64,000 nucleotides of DNA from Anaeramoeba flamelloides (GCA_027625915.1 JANTQA010000023.1:15314001-15378000); one strand, 5' to 3'; positions 24,753 to 37,211 are shown, counted from the first letter of the stretch. Program-made: numbers and translations. Notes: generated by a model from the sequence alone, not told the origin.

Positions 24753-24987
24753 ACGTAATCTATTCATTTACCCCCCCCCGTTCAAAGAATTAATTATATT
24801 TCTTTAACTAAAAATTATTTTTGGACTTTTGGGTTCATTTCTTGATTCAAAGTTATTTAAATTTTACTAAAACATAATATTATCTTTGTAGATTTATGAC
24901 AGGATAACCTTTTTTTTTTATCTAAACTAAAATTCAAAATTTTCCACACAGTTAAAACGCTACAAACAATCACAATAATATATTTTT

Positions 24988-25458
24988 CATTGAAATTGGA
25001 GATAATTTTGATTTTTGTAAAATATGAAAATCATTTTTTAATCTTTTAGTTTTTGTTTTCATTTTTTGAAATACGTAATTTGCTTCGTTGCAATCAAAAT
25101 TTTTTTTTTAACCATTGATATTCGGTTAAAGCCAAGTTGTACCAAATAGAAGAACTCAAATAAAATTAGTTGGTGAGTATCTAACCATTTGATCGATCAA
25201 TATTCCTAATAGAATTTCAACAAATTTACTAATCTATTTTTTTGTTTTGCTCTCTCCAAAATTTTTAACACACCCTTGATTTATTTGTATTGATAATTAT
25301 TTATTTATTGTTTTGTGAGTATTGTAATTTATAAACAAGTGTTAAAATTTCAATTAGTGAATGGTTCTAATTTGATAAATCTTCTTGAATTGATTAAATA
25401 AGTTTTTTTTTTCACAAATCGAATTTTGGTGTGTTAAAAATTTTGAATTGGGGTTTAA
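24988..25458. repeat. Dispersed repeat, family E
   Basis: Begins CATTGAAATTGGAGATAATT and ends TTTTGAATTGGGGTTT. It contains an inner inverted pair CAAAATTTTTAACACACCC (25255) and GGTGTGTTAAAAATTTTG (about 25428). It aligns with 18305-18785 and 52420-53060. Confidence 0.65.
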
Positions 25459-26425
25459 TAAAAAATTTATGACAACTCCCCACAAGCTGAAAAATAATTT
25501 TCATTTATTTTCCCCTTTCGAAAAAAATTGAAAGTTTACTTCTTCTAAAACAAAACAATCAATTATTGTGAGTAAGATATTACAAATTATAATGTAATTT
25601 ATTTGAAAGGCTGTAAAATATATTTAAATCATCATTTGTGGTCGCTTTATATATTTTTTAAAAAAATAAAAAAAAAAGATCAAGAATGTTCATATTGATA
25701 ATCAATTATTTATCCTCTGAGGAACAATTATAGGTTTTGGGTACTTTTGGATTTGGAGGAAAATTTAATTAAATTTGAATATGGTTACAATCACTTTATA
25801 ATATCATCGAAAATAAAATATTTTCATTTAACATTCTAATATTTGATTTAATATGAAACTTTTTTCTTAATCTATTTGATTTTTTGATAAAAACAATTCT
25901 TATCATTTTTTTTTAAGTTAATATATTTCCTCAAATGATTTCATATCTTGTTTACATTTTAGCTCTAAAAAAAATACATGAGCTTTGACTTTCAGATAAA
26001 AAAGAGGTCTTTTGTTGAATTACTTCTCTTTAATAATAAAATAAAAAATTAAATATAAAAAAAATTTTTTTTAAAAGATCTATTTGTTGATCACAAAAAA
26101 TTTTCTACCTTAAAAAAATCTATGAAATTATATTAAAGAGACTATTCCAAAAATAATTTAAATCTCAATTACTTTTTTATTTATAATAATTCGAGTTTTA
26201 TCAGAATTTATAATTAAGTGTTATTTTTAAAAAAAGTGTGATTTAAAAAAAACAAGATTCTTAAAACCTCCTCTTGACAAGTTTTTTACCAAAACAGAGA
26301 ATTTAAATTCAAACAACCAATTACACTACCTGTTCAACAACGATTATTTACAATATTATTAATTAAAAATTTACGAAAAAAAAAAAAAATAAAATAAGAA
26401 ACAAAAATTGTAAAATAAAAATGAA

Positions 26426-28480
26426 TTATTTATTTTTTCTTTCTTTAATTTTGTTTTGATTTCTTGTATCAGTATTATTGCCATTTCCATTCAAATCGAT
26501 ACTATTTTCATTGTTGATAAATATAAAACGAAATAAAGAAATTAAAGTACCGACTGAAATTGGAAACCAAACCAAACAACAAAAGGGAAATATATGGTTG
26601 CCATATTTAAGATAAGAAAAGATTCCCTTTTCGATTATTGAGATCAAGGAAGTTTTCTCAAAATAAGCAATTACCGAAGCAATTGAAAAGGGAGAAAATA
26701 AAATTACAGCCATAATTTGTAAAGAGTTAAGCAATTTATTTTCATATTTTATTATCAATATAAATAATGGAACTGTGAATATATATAGAATTAAAGACAA
26801 AGAGATATTTAAAATAGCAAGATAAACTAAAGCTAAAACTAATATTATTAAGAACATTGTCTTTTGATAAAGCCAGATGCAATCAAAGTTTGATGATTTT
26901 TTTTTAAAAATGAGCGATGATAGAATTGGTGAAGGCTTAAAAGATGAATAAATTGAATTTTGAAAAAGCCATAATGATAAAGAGCAACAACCAAATGTTA
27001 TAATAAACATTATTAACCAAATTTGGATTGAAATCATTTGAGAGGTTAAAAGCAATCCAAACCCAACTAGGGAAAGGCTTCCAATTGAAATTAAAATTTT
27101 TGTTTGGATGATCATTGGAAAAACGGAAAAAATAAATTCATTAATAAAGGGGCCAATGGTTGGCCATAGTATCCAAAAAAGGAATCCTAATAAATAATCA
27201 CCATTCGTTATAAATTTCCCCGAAGCGGGTAATAAATAATATGTGAAGGATTGATGGAAATGCTCAGAAGCCTTCATCAAATCTCTAATAATATTTTCCA
27301 AAGATTTTAAAATACAAAATGCTCGAGATTTGTCCCCCCCACTAAATACAGTTTGTATATTATTGCCACGGCCACTGTTATTATCATTGTTTCGGATAAT
27401 GTTACTGTTGCTATTATATTGGTTGCCTCGTTGGTTATATGATTTTGAATAAAATTGTAAAGTTGCCGAATCAATTTTATATCGTTGCATAAATTCATGC
27501 CCCTTTGGGTCGTCATTATAAGCTAAATTTAACATCATATATATTAACGCTTTATGATCTTGAGGAAATAAATTTGAAATTTTTTCTTTTAAAGTAATTT
27601 TTCCATAAATATTGTTGCTCTGGTTCTCATTTTTTGTATTTTGATTTTTAAGATTCATTAAATCATTGGTTTCTTGGTGTAAAGTCACCCTCCCACAAGT
27701 GGAACCAATCTCACGAACCATTAAATTGATTACATCCAAATTTGGCACTTCGCCAGTTAAGCCTTCCGGTTTTATATAAAACAAATCTGGTGCAATGGAA
27801 TGGAAATCTAAGACAAATCCTGAATGTATTGTTCCTGCTCTTGTGAAATTGGTTAGGACTTGAGACTTGGAATTATATTGATGGTATTCATTTAAGAACT
27901 GATTGATTGCATCGCTGCCATAGGACTTTGGATAAAACAAAAAAATGACATTTTTCGTCATCCAATTATTTCTTTTTAACAGGTCTAATAATTTCAAACA
28001 ATAGATCGCTTCGTGGCTCCCAATATTGTTTGAGTCGGGAATGCCCGCTGCAATTAAAATGGCTTCGTTGCATTGTGTTCGTGAAGAATAAGAGATGGAA
28101 ACAATGTTTTGTAAAGCCTGATCTTTGGAAGAATGAATATCATCACCATTGGTGTCTTGTATTCCAAGGCCTTGCTTAAATAGCTCGATGTCGTCCCTTT
28201 GGGAAAGAAGTGTATAGAATTCTTCAAAAATATTTTCGCTGCGGAACAAATCATGATAAAGTTCAATTAAAGATTCCACATCTTGATTGTTCACAGAGCC
28301 TGTTGAGCTTCCAACAAGTAATGCATTTTCAGAAACATAAGTTTTCTTTGATAAATGTGGCGCTTGTGCAAAAAGAAAGATCCCAACAAGAAACGAAAGG
28401 AAACCTATTTTCCACAGATAAGGTAACAAATATTTTTTTGTTATTTCTTTGAATGGTATAGTTTTCGAGATTAGTCCCAT
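26426..28480 (-). CDS. GAA1: GPI transamidase subunit GAA1/GPAA1
   Basis: GAA1 is the ER-membrane subunit of the GPI transamidase complex. It binds the lipid anchor and helps GPI8 attach it to proteins. The single exon gives 684 residues, a little over the usual ~600. A hydrophobic segment at about 26-40 is followed by TYVSENALL (48-55), the well-conserved lumenal start. Further family marks are the M28-peptidase-like lumenal domain (LIAAGIPDSNN, WMTKNVIFLFYPK), EGLTGEVPNLDVINLM, and HQSFTYYLLPASGKFI leading into the first of several C-terminal membrane helices. Asn-rich loops around the middle (NSNSNIIRNNDNNSGRGNN) look lineage-specific. The first ATG at 28480 gives MGLISKTIPF, close to the usual MGLLS start, which supports it. 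Confidence 0.92.
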   Translation of the reverse strand: MGLISKTIPFKEITKKYLLPYLWKIGFLSFLVGIFLFAQAPHLSKKTYVSENALLVGSSTGSVNNQDVESLIELYHDLFRSENIFEEFYTLLSQRDDIELFKQGLGIQDTNGDDIHSSKDQALQNIVSISYSSRTQCNEAILIAAGIPDSNNIGSHEAIYCLKLLDLLKRNNWMTKNVIFLFYPKSYGSDAINQFLNEYHQYNSKSQVLTNFTRAGTIHSGFVLDFHSIAPDLFYIKPEGLTGEVPNLDVINLMVREIGSTCGRVTLHQETNDLMNLKNQNTKNENQSNNIYGKITLKEKISNLFPQDHKALIYMMLNLAYNDDPKGHEFMQRYKIDSATLQFYSKSYNQRGNQYNSNSNIIRNNDNNSGRGNNIQTVFSGGDKSRAFCILKSLENIIRDLMKASEHFHQSFTYYLLPASGKFITNGDYLLGFLFWILWPTIGPFINEFIFSVFPMIIQTKILISIGSLSLVGFGLLLTSQMISIQIWLIMFIITFGCCSLSLWLFQNSIYSSFKPSPILSSLIFKKKSSNFDCIWLYQKTMFLIILVLALVYLAILNISLSLILYIFTVPLFILIIKYENKLLNSLQIMAVILFSPFSIASVIAYFEKTSLISIIEKGIFSYLKYGNHIFPFCCLVWFPISVGTLISLFRFIFINNENSIDLNGNGNNTDTRNQNKIKERKNK

Positions 28481-31400
28481 TTTGTTCTTTGTTCGTGAGT
28501 TGATGGATTTATTTTTTTTGTTTATTTATTTTTGGGTTGCTGTTGCTAATATAATTTTAAATTTGATCCTTTTTTTTTTTTTTTTTTTTGATTTCTTTTT
28601 GTTTTCAAACAAAACAAAAAGTAAAAAAAAAAAGAAAAGAAATTTTAAAATTAAAAAAAGAGAAAAAAATGATCATGTCTTTAGATTTTTTCTTATAAGG
28701 GGAGTTAATGTTTTGACTAATTATTATTTTATGACCACACTTATTAAGGAGTGTTGTTTTTGAATGACACTCAATATTGAATAATGCTGAAATACTTTTT
28801 TTACTATTATGGGTATGTGATTAAAAATTAATGGTAAATTCAATGAAACAGAATTTTTGGTTAATCATGACACAGCTGATTTTTATCAAAAATAAACTTT
28901 TATTCATAATTTTCATGAACACAACTACCTCCATTGAAGGACTTTAACCTGTAAAGATGTTTTAACATTGTTTTTTTAGGAAGAAGTTAATTCAAGATAT
29001 GAAGAAAGATATATCTACCCTACTTCGATACAAACGAAATTGATTAGATGGGATCTTGAATTAATTTCAATGGACAAAAAATATAAATAGCTTTTGTTAC
29101 AGAAATATTGTCTAAATTAAATCTTTAATGGAAGTAAAAATTTTTTTTCAAATTGGAAGTAGGTGATTTTTACAGCTTCTGAGTGCCACATCATAATTGA
29201 AACTGAATTATTCAAATCCTTTTTTTACTGGTATTTTAAGAATAAAAGTGAAAATTTTTCACTTCATTTTCTCTTTCTTTATTCAACAAGGAAAGGATTT
29301 CCAAGAAATAGATTGTAATTATGATTTCAGTCTATTCTTATAGAACTTTTTAGTAGATACTTGTATAATATCGTCAAACAAAGGAATCTAATATGAAAGT
29401 CAGATTTAAGTGGTGAAAAATCAATAATCAGATTATATTATACCCCATTTGAATATCAAATAGGAGTTTTAAAATAACTTTGTATTTAAATAAATATGAG
29501 AGTGACAGGTATGTCTCAGTATAATATATTTACATACCAATTAAAAAATCGAAATGAAATAATTGATTAAGAAAAAATCAAAATTCATCATTTTTTCATG
29601 ATCTTGTGTGTAATATTTGATACAATTATTTTCTCTTTATTTGACTTTGTTTTTATTTCTGATTGGAAAAACATGTGTTTGAAAAAATATTTGATTTACA
29701 AATGACCTCATAATTTTAAAGAATCCCCAAAGTGATTTTAAAAGCTTATATAATTATTAATTCATCTAATTCGAGTTTGGGAATCAGAAAATAGGATATT
29801 TTTAAAATTCTTCTTCATATTTAAAGAATTTATTGAATATATTGATTTCTTTTAGTTAATGATTAATTTTCGATTAAATTATAAACTTTCAAAATAATTT
29901 TTAATTGTTCTTGATTGAAATTTTTTAACGCTTTATTCTTTTTATTTGGGTTGAACTGATGATGGTTTGTTTTTGATTTCAAGAATTCAATCCCTTTACT
30001 TTAATATTTGAAACATGTTCCTTTGTTTTTATGCTAATTTTGATAACAATATTTGAAAATTGATTTTTGAAAACAAATGTCTAAAAAGGGGGTTTTGTAA
30101 AATAAAAATAAATAGAAATTGGGGTGATTTCTATGCTATAACAATTATTGTATTGACCCCTTAAAATTAAGCTGATAAAGATAAAACATTTCTACTGAAA
30201 TATATTTTTGATTTTTTTTTTTTTTCGATCTTGATTTCAACTAGACTGTTGGAAAGGTGATCTTCCATGTTTTGTCTTTTAAAAAAAGAGTTGTTTAAAA
30301 TGCCACACACCCCCGGTTAGGTTTTTTTATTTATTCTTGGATTAATATCAAGTATCCTTATAAACATATTTTGCAATCCAAAACATAATTTCAGAAAACT
30401 AAAAAATAAATCAAAAAAATGTTTCAAAAATTAGAAAAATTTAATTCTCAATCCTGTTTTACTTTGGTTAGTTTTACAAATAGACCAATGTATGGTATTT
30501 AGTTTTAAAGGTTTATATATCCATGGAACTCAAAAAATCGTTTTTCATATATCTAGTGTTTAAAATTGTTAAAAATAGAGAAACTTAAATACTTTTTTAA
30601 ATTCAAAAAATTACTATTTTCTCATTTTTTTGTCAAAAAATCACAATTTATTTTTTCAATATCTTCATAATTATTTTTGTAATTTTATTTAAGGAACAGT
30701 ATTTCTTGTTTATTCTTTGTTTTAAATGATTTCATTCACTTCATTTATTTCCCAATTGAGCTAATATTTAGGGTATGTATTAAAACAGATGTCAGAGGTT
30801 AGCTACATCCCTTCAAAAAGATTTTTAATATTTTTAAAATTTACATTCTTTTTTCTATTAATTTTTATTAAACAGAAATTATTAATAATTTAAATTTATC
30901 ACTATAAAATGGGAATTATTGATTTTAGTAAATAAAAATAAAAATTTATGTAAATATACTCGTTTATTATAGAGAGGGGAAAATAATAAGAATAAAAAAT
31001 TGTATATCTTTTTATTATTTTTCTAGCTCACATTATTGTTGTTCTAGAAATTGGAAATTTTTTATTTTTAATATTTAGTTGAACATGGTTGGAGATTATA
31101 TGTATATGATAGTTGATTTAATAAATATTTCTTTTTTTATCATTTAACAATATATTACAAATCTACTCTTTTTAAAATCCCTTTTCAGAGTTGAAAGTAC
31201 TTTTATAAAATGTTTTTTATTTTTCAAATTAAAAAAAAATACTTATTTTATTATTTTTAATAAAATAAATTTAAACAATAACGACTATTTTTATAATTAT
31301 TTTCATTGATTCTATTTTCTATTAAGCTCATTTAAAGATTTAATTAAAAATTTTTTCAGGTAATGTTTAAAAGTATTAAGGTGAGAAATAATTTATTCAA

Positions 31401-32355
31401 TGATAAAATTATTCTTGAATAATAATAAATATACTCCAAATATACTTTTAAAAAATTTATGAACGAAAATACAAGTGTAAATAAATATTTTCCTGGTTGT
31501 TCAAGGATCGTATATGACCAAATTATTTTTAAGGTTGAAAAGTCAAAAGAAAATTTTGAGAAAAAAATTAAGTCAAGTAAGTTAAAAAAAAAAAAAATTA
31601 GTAAACATAATTAGCAATTGCTAAACAATACAAAAAATAGTATCATTTATTTAATTAAGTGGAAAATTATAATCTCATTTAATATGATTAAGTTTGTTAA
31701 TTTTCATAATTGATCAATATTCCGTATTATTAAAGTAGTTGTTTAAATATTATTATTTTATTATTATTTGTTCTTTTTCGCTCTGACCCTCTATTGTTTT
31801 TGAGTTACCCTTTTCTTATTACATAAATAACTATATCAAATTTCAGTTGATTAATATGAATATTTAAACATTGATCATTTTTTTTTGTAACTCTTCTTCC
31901 CATTAGAAATGAAATTATCCGAAGAATAATGGGAGAAAATAATGTTTTTTATGATAAAGTTTTACAATTATATCTTTAAAAATACATTTATAAAATAATA
32001 AAACTAATTTAATATTTTATTTGTTTAATGGATCATTAATCACTTAAATAAAGTTTTTCTGAATAAATTTAAAAATATTTTAACTTTAATCGAGATTTAT
32101 TGAAAAAATATTTAATTTTTTGTTATTACATTTTGTTTATATTTTTGTTTTCTTTTTTCTCAATATTTATCAAATAAATTATTCTTGTTTGTTTTATTTA
32201 ACAATTTAAAATCAATTAATCTTTATTTTATTTTAAAATGTGGTTTATTTGTTAATTAAGTATTTAATTTTCTGAATTAGTATACAAGTGACTATAAGAA
32301 AATATCAATGGTAAGGTAAAAAAAACACCAATAATTGTACAATTTTAAATTTTTT

Positions 32356-32552
32356 ACAACCTGTTACACTTTTAAGGTACAAATTTTGAACTAAATTTAA
32401 GACACATAAAGATCTCAAATTAAGGTAGAAACTTCAGATTGTAGTAAAACGATTTGTGTAAAAAAAAAAACAAAAAAACTACCTCAATTTGAGACTCATT
32501 TGGATCTTGATATTCTGTTGAAAAATTATATTTCAAAGTGGAACTGACTGTA
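32356..32552. repeat. MITE-like repeat, family D
   Basis: Left CCTGTTACACTTTTAAGGTA and right TTTCAAAGTGGAACTGACTG are inverted family D ends. The interior shares AAATTTAAGACACA with the copy at 23936. Confidence 0.65.
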
Positions 32553-32999
32553 AATTTAGCTTTAAAAAATATTTTAATAACAATAAAAGAATATAATAAT
32601 AAATAGAAACTTGATTCAAAATTTAATTGACAAACAAAATTCTAATTTTAAAAACAAAATCTAATTAAACTGATAATCTATATATACAAAACGGAAATTT
32701 AATAATTAATTGGAATGTTAACAATTATTTATAATTTAAAAATATATTATAAAACACAAAAAAAAATAATTAAAAAACCAAAAATATTAAAATACTCTGT
32801 CATTTTTTATGGAATATGATTTATTTCTGGGGGGATTCAATATGAAAAAAAAAAATCATTTAATGTATTAAAGAGAGAATTATTGATTGGTTAAATTTGT
32901 ATCTTCTAATTCTAAGAGTATTTAAAACAGTCATTAGAAGGATTTTAAACTAAATTTAGTTTTTTAGAAATGTTGGAATAAGTACAAAATAAAAAAATG

Positions 33000-33360
33000 T
33001 ATAGGTAAAATTTGTTTAAATTCTTGAATAATTAGTGATCAAGCAAAGGTTAGATACCTAAACCAATTTTATGAAAGTTCTTCTATTTTGGACAACTCAA
33101 CTTTAACCTAATTTCAATTATTCAAAGTAAATTTTGCAATCTAATGGAAACTAGTTACGATATTAAAAAAATGAAGAGGTATCAAAAAAATAAAAGATCA
33201 AAAAATGATTGAAATATTTTTTAATATTTTCAAATTTATTTTCAAGCTGAATGAAATTATCATAGTTTGATTTTATTATTTTAAAAGTTTTAGATGTGAT
33301 GAAATTTTTGATTTTTAGTTTGGAAATAATTTTGATAATTTTGTTTAGTAAGAGGTTTAT
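33000..33360. repeat. Family E repeat, inverted orientation
   Basis: Read as the complement, it shares the order GTTAAAG-TTGAGTTGT-CAAAATAGAAGAACT-ATAAAATTGG-GTATCTAACC with 25125-25190, and TTGGAAATAATTTTGATAAT with the family start. Boundaries are approximate. Confidence 0.5.
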
Positions 33361-33803
33361 ATCAGACAAAAAATTTTTTAACCTAAAAAAAAATGTTTTC
33401 TTATTTGTTTTTTTTTTTCTTAAATTTTAAAAGTGTTATTTAATTAGTGTTGTTAAAAGTTTTTTTGGGATTATATATATATATATATATATATATTATT
33501 TTTAATATTCACCAGTTATATTATTTAAAACAAAAGTATTTTATCTCAATTATAAAATAAATAAACAAATAAATGATGTAGATGTAAAAATATTTATATT
33601 TTACATTATTATATTTTTTTTCCAAGAGCAATTAAATAGAAATAAATAAAATTAAAATATGAATTAAAACAGTTTTTAGTTATTTTTGTTCTCTTTCAAA
33701 TAAAATAACAAAAAAATAAATAAATAAATAAAAACGAAAATTAATCAACTTTTAAAAAATAAATTCAAATATTAAAAAAAAAAAATAAATAAATTGAAGA
33801 AAT

Positions 33804-36437
33804 TTATAAATACATCTTATTTGCGAGATAGCATATTGAGTTTGCAAGTATTCGTAAGCCTATAAAGCTTTTATCGTATTCCCCGCCGCGTTTTTTCTCT
33901 GGTCTTGAACGGAATGCCAGTGTAAATGGCGCAATATTGGCGCATATTATAACTCCATATTTTATTTTTTTTTGCTTGATCATTAATAAAGGAGCGCCGT
34001 CATCATATTCTGCCACGAGTTCGCATATTGTTGAATTAGCATCATAATTGTACTTTGTTTTTATACGCCTAACTGTCATTAAATGGTTAAAAGTTGTAGT
34101 GATTAAGAAATCATTAATTATTTTATTTTTTTTATTGTAAATTTTACCCAAGTAGGATTCCTTTCTTTTGCTTTTTGTTCCCAATTTGCAAGGTAAAAAG
34201 GACTTGTATCTAAGCTTTCCGAGGATGCAGCATGTTCCTGTTTTTCTTGACTTTGCAGGCTTTATTAAAGCGGAGTGGCAACAAATTATGAGATGCCCTC
34301 CTTTTTTAACAAATGAGCTAAGCACGTTCCCGATCTTTTTAGAGTCGTGCCAATGTCTTGAAGGTGTTGTCCACACCAAGACACATTTGAACCCCTCGAG
34401 TAAGGAGAGCGTTACTTGGCTTTTTGTTGCCCAGAATAGTTTAATATCGATAAAGAATTTATTGTGGCTCCATCTTCCAGTGTTGGCTATACCAGTCAGT
34501 GATTGCACTAAATGCTGATTTACAAAGAGATGGCCGGATGTGGATAGAATTAGGACCGGATATTTTGGTTTCTTTATTTTGGCAAATTTTTTACTTGCAA
34601 AACTAGTTGGCACCTTGGTGATCGTGGAATTCCCAATGGGTGGATTAGAATAATCTTTATCATTTATAGAATATTTATTTAATGGGCTTTTTGATTTTTT
34701 ATATTTTTTTAATAGATCCAATATATTATTATTTCCGTTGGCCATAAAATCGTTCATTTCGTTATTGTTATCATTATCGTTCTCATCATTATTATTTTGA
34801 TGGTGGTGATGATCATCATTATTATCATCATCCTTTTGGTAATTATGGGAGCCATCATTATAACTGCTTTGGTGATTACGATTGCCTTTATTACCATTGC
34901 TTTGGTGATGATGATTGCCTTTATTATTATTTTGATGATGATGATGATGATGATTGTTATTATTATCATTATTTGGATAATTGTTTATATCATCATCATA
35001 AAGATGGTTGTTGTTAACATTTGATTTTTGATTTTGAGGAATAACAGAAAATATTTGTGATCTTTGCTCAGAAATAATAATTTGATATTTCATTTGAATT
35101 TTAAAGATCACTTTACGGAGTGACGCCATTAATTGATTTTTGTCAAACAAATTTAAGCTGAAAAGTTCATCAAAAGAATTAGCAACAATCAAATCAATTC
35201 TTAAATATGGTAAAATTTCAGATACATAGTCTTTTAAGACTAAACCTTCATTAGTTTTGCCTTCATTATGATTAACTGCATCACTCGGATTATTGTTTGT
35301 AATTTGTGATTTGTGATTCAATTCTTTTTCTTTTTGAATTTTTTCATTTTTGTTAACCATATTTTTATTGTATGTATCTTTTTCTTTTTCTTTTTCTTTT
35401 TCTTTTTCATTTTGATTTTGATTTTGATTTTCGTTGTCTTTTTCTCGTTCGATTTCAATTTCTTTTTCTTCTATTATTTGATTTTCTTTTTCTTTTTCTC
35501 TTATTATTTGATTTTTTTTTTCTTGTACTTTTTCTTGTTCAATTACTTTCTCTTCTTTTTCATTTTTCTGTTCATTTTCTTTTTCTTTTTCTTTTTGTTT
35601 TTCTTTTTGTTTTTCTTTTTCTTTTTGTTTTTCTTTTTGTTTTTCTTTTTCTTTTTGTTTTTCTTTTTGTTTTTCTTTTTCTTTTTGTTTTTCTTTTTCT
35701 TTTTCTTTTTCTTTTTGTTTTACTTTTTCCATAATTTTTGGTGTGAGTCTTTTGTAAATATTTGGATCTTGATCTTTGTTTTTATTTTTAGTTGCCTTTT
35801 TCATTTTTTTTGATCTTAAATAATGGTAATATTTTTCAGATAAATAATTTGCTCGTTCGTAAACACGATAGGCAAGTTCAATTTCTTTAATTAGCAAATT
35901 TTCGAATTTCAAAATCCTAATTATTATGTTTGATGGCAATTCATTAAAAACGCCCTTTTGTGAAAAGATTTGGATCGAGTTTAGAGTAATAAATTTTTTG
36001 ATATATTCAAGAAGATTTCCTTTGATTTGGTATTTAATAATATTGCAATAGAAAAACAGTGAATTTGTGATTTCCAATTTGGATCGAAAGAAATTAATGC
36101 ACTCTTGGACGAGCTGCTGGATTTCAAAATGAACACTTATCAGATATGCACCACAGAATTGCTCAATTGTTAAATCAGCTTCGCCGGTATAAATATAGGT
36201 ATGAACGATATTAAAGATTTTTTCAGAGACCTGTGGCAGCTGGACAGTAATAATTCGAAAACTATCAAGCTTCCACCCATCAGGATAAAAGACCCTCCGA
36301 AAGAAATTGGATTTTAAGGCAAATAACAGCTTATGGCCTTTGAAGGTCTTGTTGGAGTCTTTTACTTGAAATAAGACATCCCATAGATTTGAAGACGGTT
36401 GGAAAGTTTTATCTGGTTGAACCAATTGACTTGTCAT
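33804..36437 (-). CDS. BTB protein with C-terminal amidotransferase-like domain
   Basis: 877 residues in one exon, ATG at 36437. The N-terminal BTB/POZ domain (about 18-125) shows LWDVLFQVKDSNKTFKGHKLL, FFRRVF, VHTYIYTGEADL and CINFFRSKLE. A BACK-like helical stretch follows to about 195. The middle is low complexity: a Lys/Glu/Gln tract (from about 235) coded by a 30-bp tandem repeat, then Asn/His-rich runs. The last ~240 residues look like a class-I glutamine-amidotransferase/ThuA-type fold: a strand YPVLILSTSG, then FKCVLVWTTPSRHW, a helix, KKGGHLIICCHSAL, and near the end KYGVIICANIAPF. The Cys in IICCHS may occupy the nucleophile-elbow region, but catalysis is not shown. BTB domains dimerise and often recruit cullin-3; a role for the fusion is unknown. 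The gene's upstream flank is a family F repeat. Confidence 0.85.
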   Translation of the reverse strand: MTSQLVQPDKTFQPSSNLWDVLFQVKDSNKTFKGHKLLFALKSNFFRRVFYPDGWKLDSFRIITVQLPQVSEKIFNIVHTYIYTGEADLTIEQFCGAYLISVHFEIQQLVQECINFFRSKLEITNSLFFYCNIIKYQIKGNLLEYIKKFITLNSIQIFSQKGVFNELPSNIIIRILKFENLLIKEIELAYRVYERANYLSEKYYHYLRSKKMKKATKNKNKDQDPNIYKRLTPKIMEKVKQKEKEKEKEKQKEKEKQKEKQKEKEKQKEKQKEKEKQKEKQKEKEKENEQKNEKEEKVIEQEKVQEKKNQIIREKEKENQIIEEKEIEIEREKDNENQNQNQNEKEKEKEKEKDTYNKNMVNKNEKIQKEKELNHKSQITNNNPSDAVNHNEGKTNEGLVLKDYVSEILPYLRIDLIVANSFDELFSLNLFDKNQLMASLRKVIFKIQMKYQIIISEQRSQIFSVIPQNQKSNVNNNHLYDDDINNYPNNDNNNNHHHHHHQNNNKGNHHHQSNGNKGNRNHQSSYNDGSHNYQKDDDNNDDHHHHQNNNDENDNDNNNEMNDFMANGNNNILDLLKKYKKSKSPLNKYSINDKDYSNPPIGNSTITKVPTSFASKKFAKIKKPKYPVLILSTSGHLFVNQHLVQSLTGIANTGRWSHNKFFIDIKLFWATKSQVTLSLLEGFKCVLVWTTPSRHWHDSKKIGNVLSSFVKKGGHLIICCHSALIKPAKSRKTGTCCILGKLRYKSFLPCKLGTKSKRKESYLGKIYNKKNKIINDFLITTTFNHLMTVRRIKTKYNYDANSTICELVAEYDDGAPLLMIKQKKIKYGVIICANIAPFTLAFRSRPEKKRGGEYDKSFIGLRILANSICYLANKMYL
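35581..35700. repeat. Perfect 30-bp coding minisatellite
   Basis: The 30-base unit (three exact copies at 35581-35610, 35611-35640 and 35641-35670, with a fourth differing only at its end) lies inside the BTB gene and encodes the decamer KEKEKQKEKQ. The lack of synonymous differences between units indicates recent slippage or unequal exchange. Confidence 0.9.
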
Positions 36438-36500
36438 TTTTTTGAGTAAAGTAATTCAAATTAGAGAGACATTAAAAAAAATGAAATTTTTCAATATGAA

Positions 36501-36953
36501 TTCACCAAGAGAATAGTGTAAAAATTATATTACTTGTTTTACTTCACAACACTGTTGTTTTTTTCGGAATTGTTATAACTTTTGAAAGAAATTAGTAAGA
36601 TCAAAATTCAATAACTTCTATTAACAAGTTTTTACAAATCAAACTTTGAAAAGCATGTAATTTAAATAACTTTCCACTTTTTGGTTTTCATAAAAAGAGT
36701 TTCAGGTTATTGAAAGTTGAACGAATATTTTTATTTTAGATAACTTTCAAGAATTACAATTAAATTCAAAATGTTATCTTTTGTTAATTAATTTTTTTTT
36801 ACCCTTTTTTGGAATTTAAAAGTTTTCAATCAAGTATTTGAAATTTGAAAAAAAATAAAAGAATATCAGAAATTGAAATATTTCATACTGCCAGTCTGAA
36901 AGTTCAAAAAGATTTTGAAAGTATTTGTAGGGTTGTGCTGTTCTTGTTGTGAA
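36501..36953. repeat. MITE-like repeat, family F, 5' of the BTB gene
   Basis: Ends TTCACCAAGAGAATAGTGTA and TTGTGCTGTTCTTGTTGTGA are degenerate inverted repeats. About 450 bases align end to end with 41131-41580, including a shared block of more than 30 bases around TCATAAAAAGAGTTTCAGGT. Its near end is 64 bp upstream of the BTB start codon. Confidence 0.85.
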
Positions 36954-37164
36954 AAATCTAATGACTTTGACCAAGCTTTCATTTAATTTTTGTAACTCAT
37001 AAATCCCTTTCTAGACTTGAAAATAGTGAAAAACTTAATAAAAGTGAACTTTTTGAAAATGTCAAATGTAATCTTAATAACTTATACATTATAAAATTCA
37101 GTCATATCTGAATAATTTGTTATCAATAGAACACTTTATTTCTCACTATCAATAGTAACCCAGG

Positions 37165-37211
<47 letters not shown>

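Larger units (their letters stand above)
28481..33803. other. Intergenic, few features
   Basis: No gene is recognised. It holds half a family H element (29224-29290), family D (32356-32552), an inverted family E copy (33000-33360) and an AT run near 33472-33496. From about 29300 to 32300 I see only AT-rich sequence. The GAA1 promoter must lie just above 28480, where a T-tract and an A-rich block at 28570-28680 are the only landmarks. Confidence 0.6.

Noticed and set aside
35581-35700. Regular 30-bp repeats that might suggest a CRISPR array
   Set aside because: The units are adjacent with no spacers and lie in frame inside a coding region of a eukaryotic gene.
35313-35813. Phe-rich 166-codon frame opposite the BTB gene
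   Set aside because: It is the mirror image of the Lys/Glu repeat and has no composition of a real protein.
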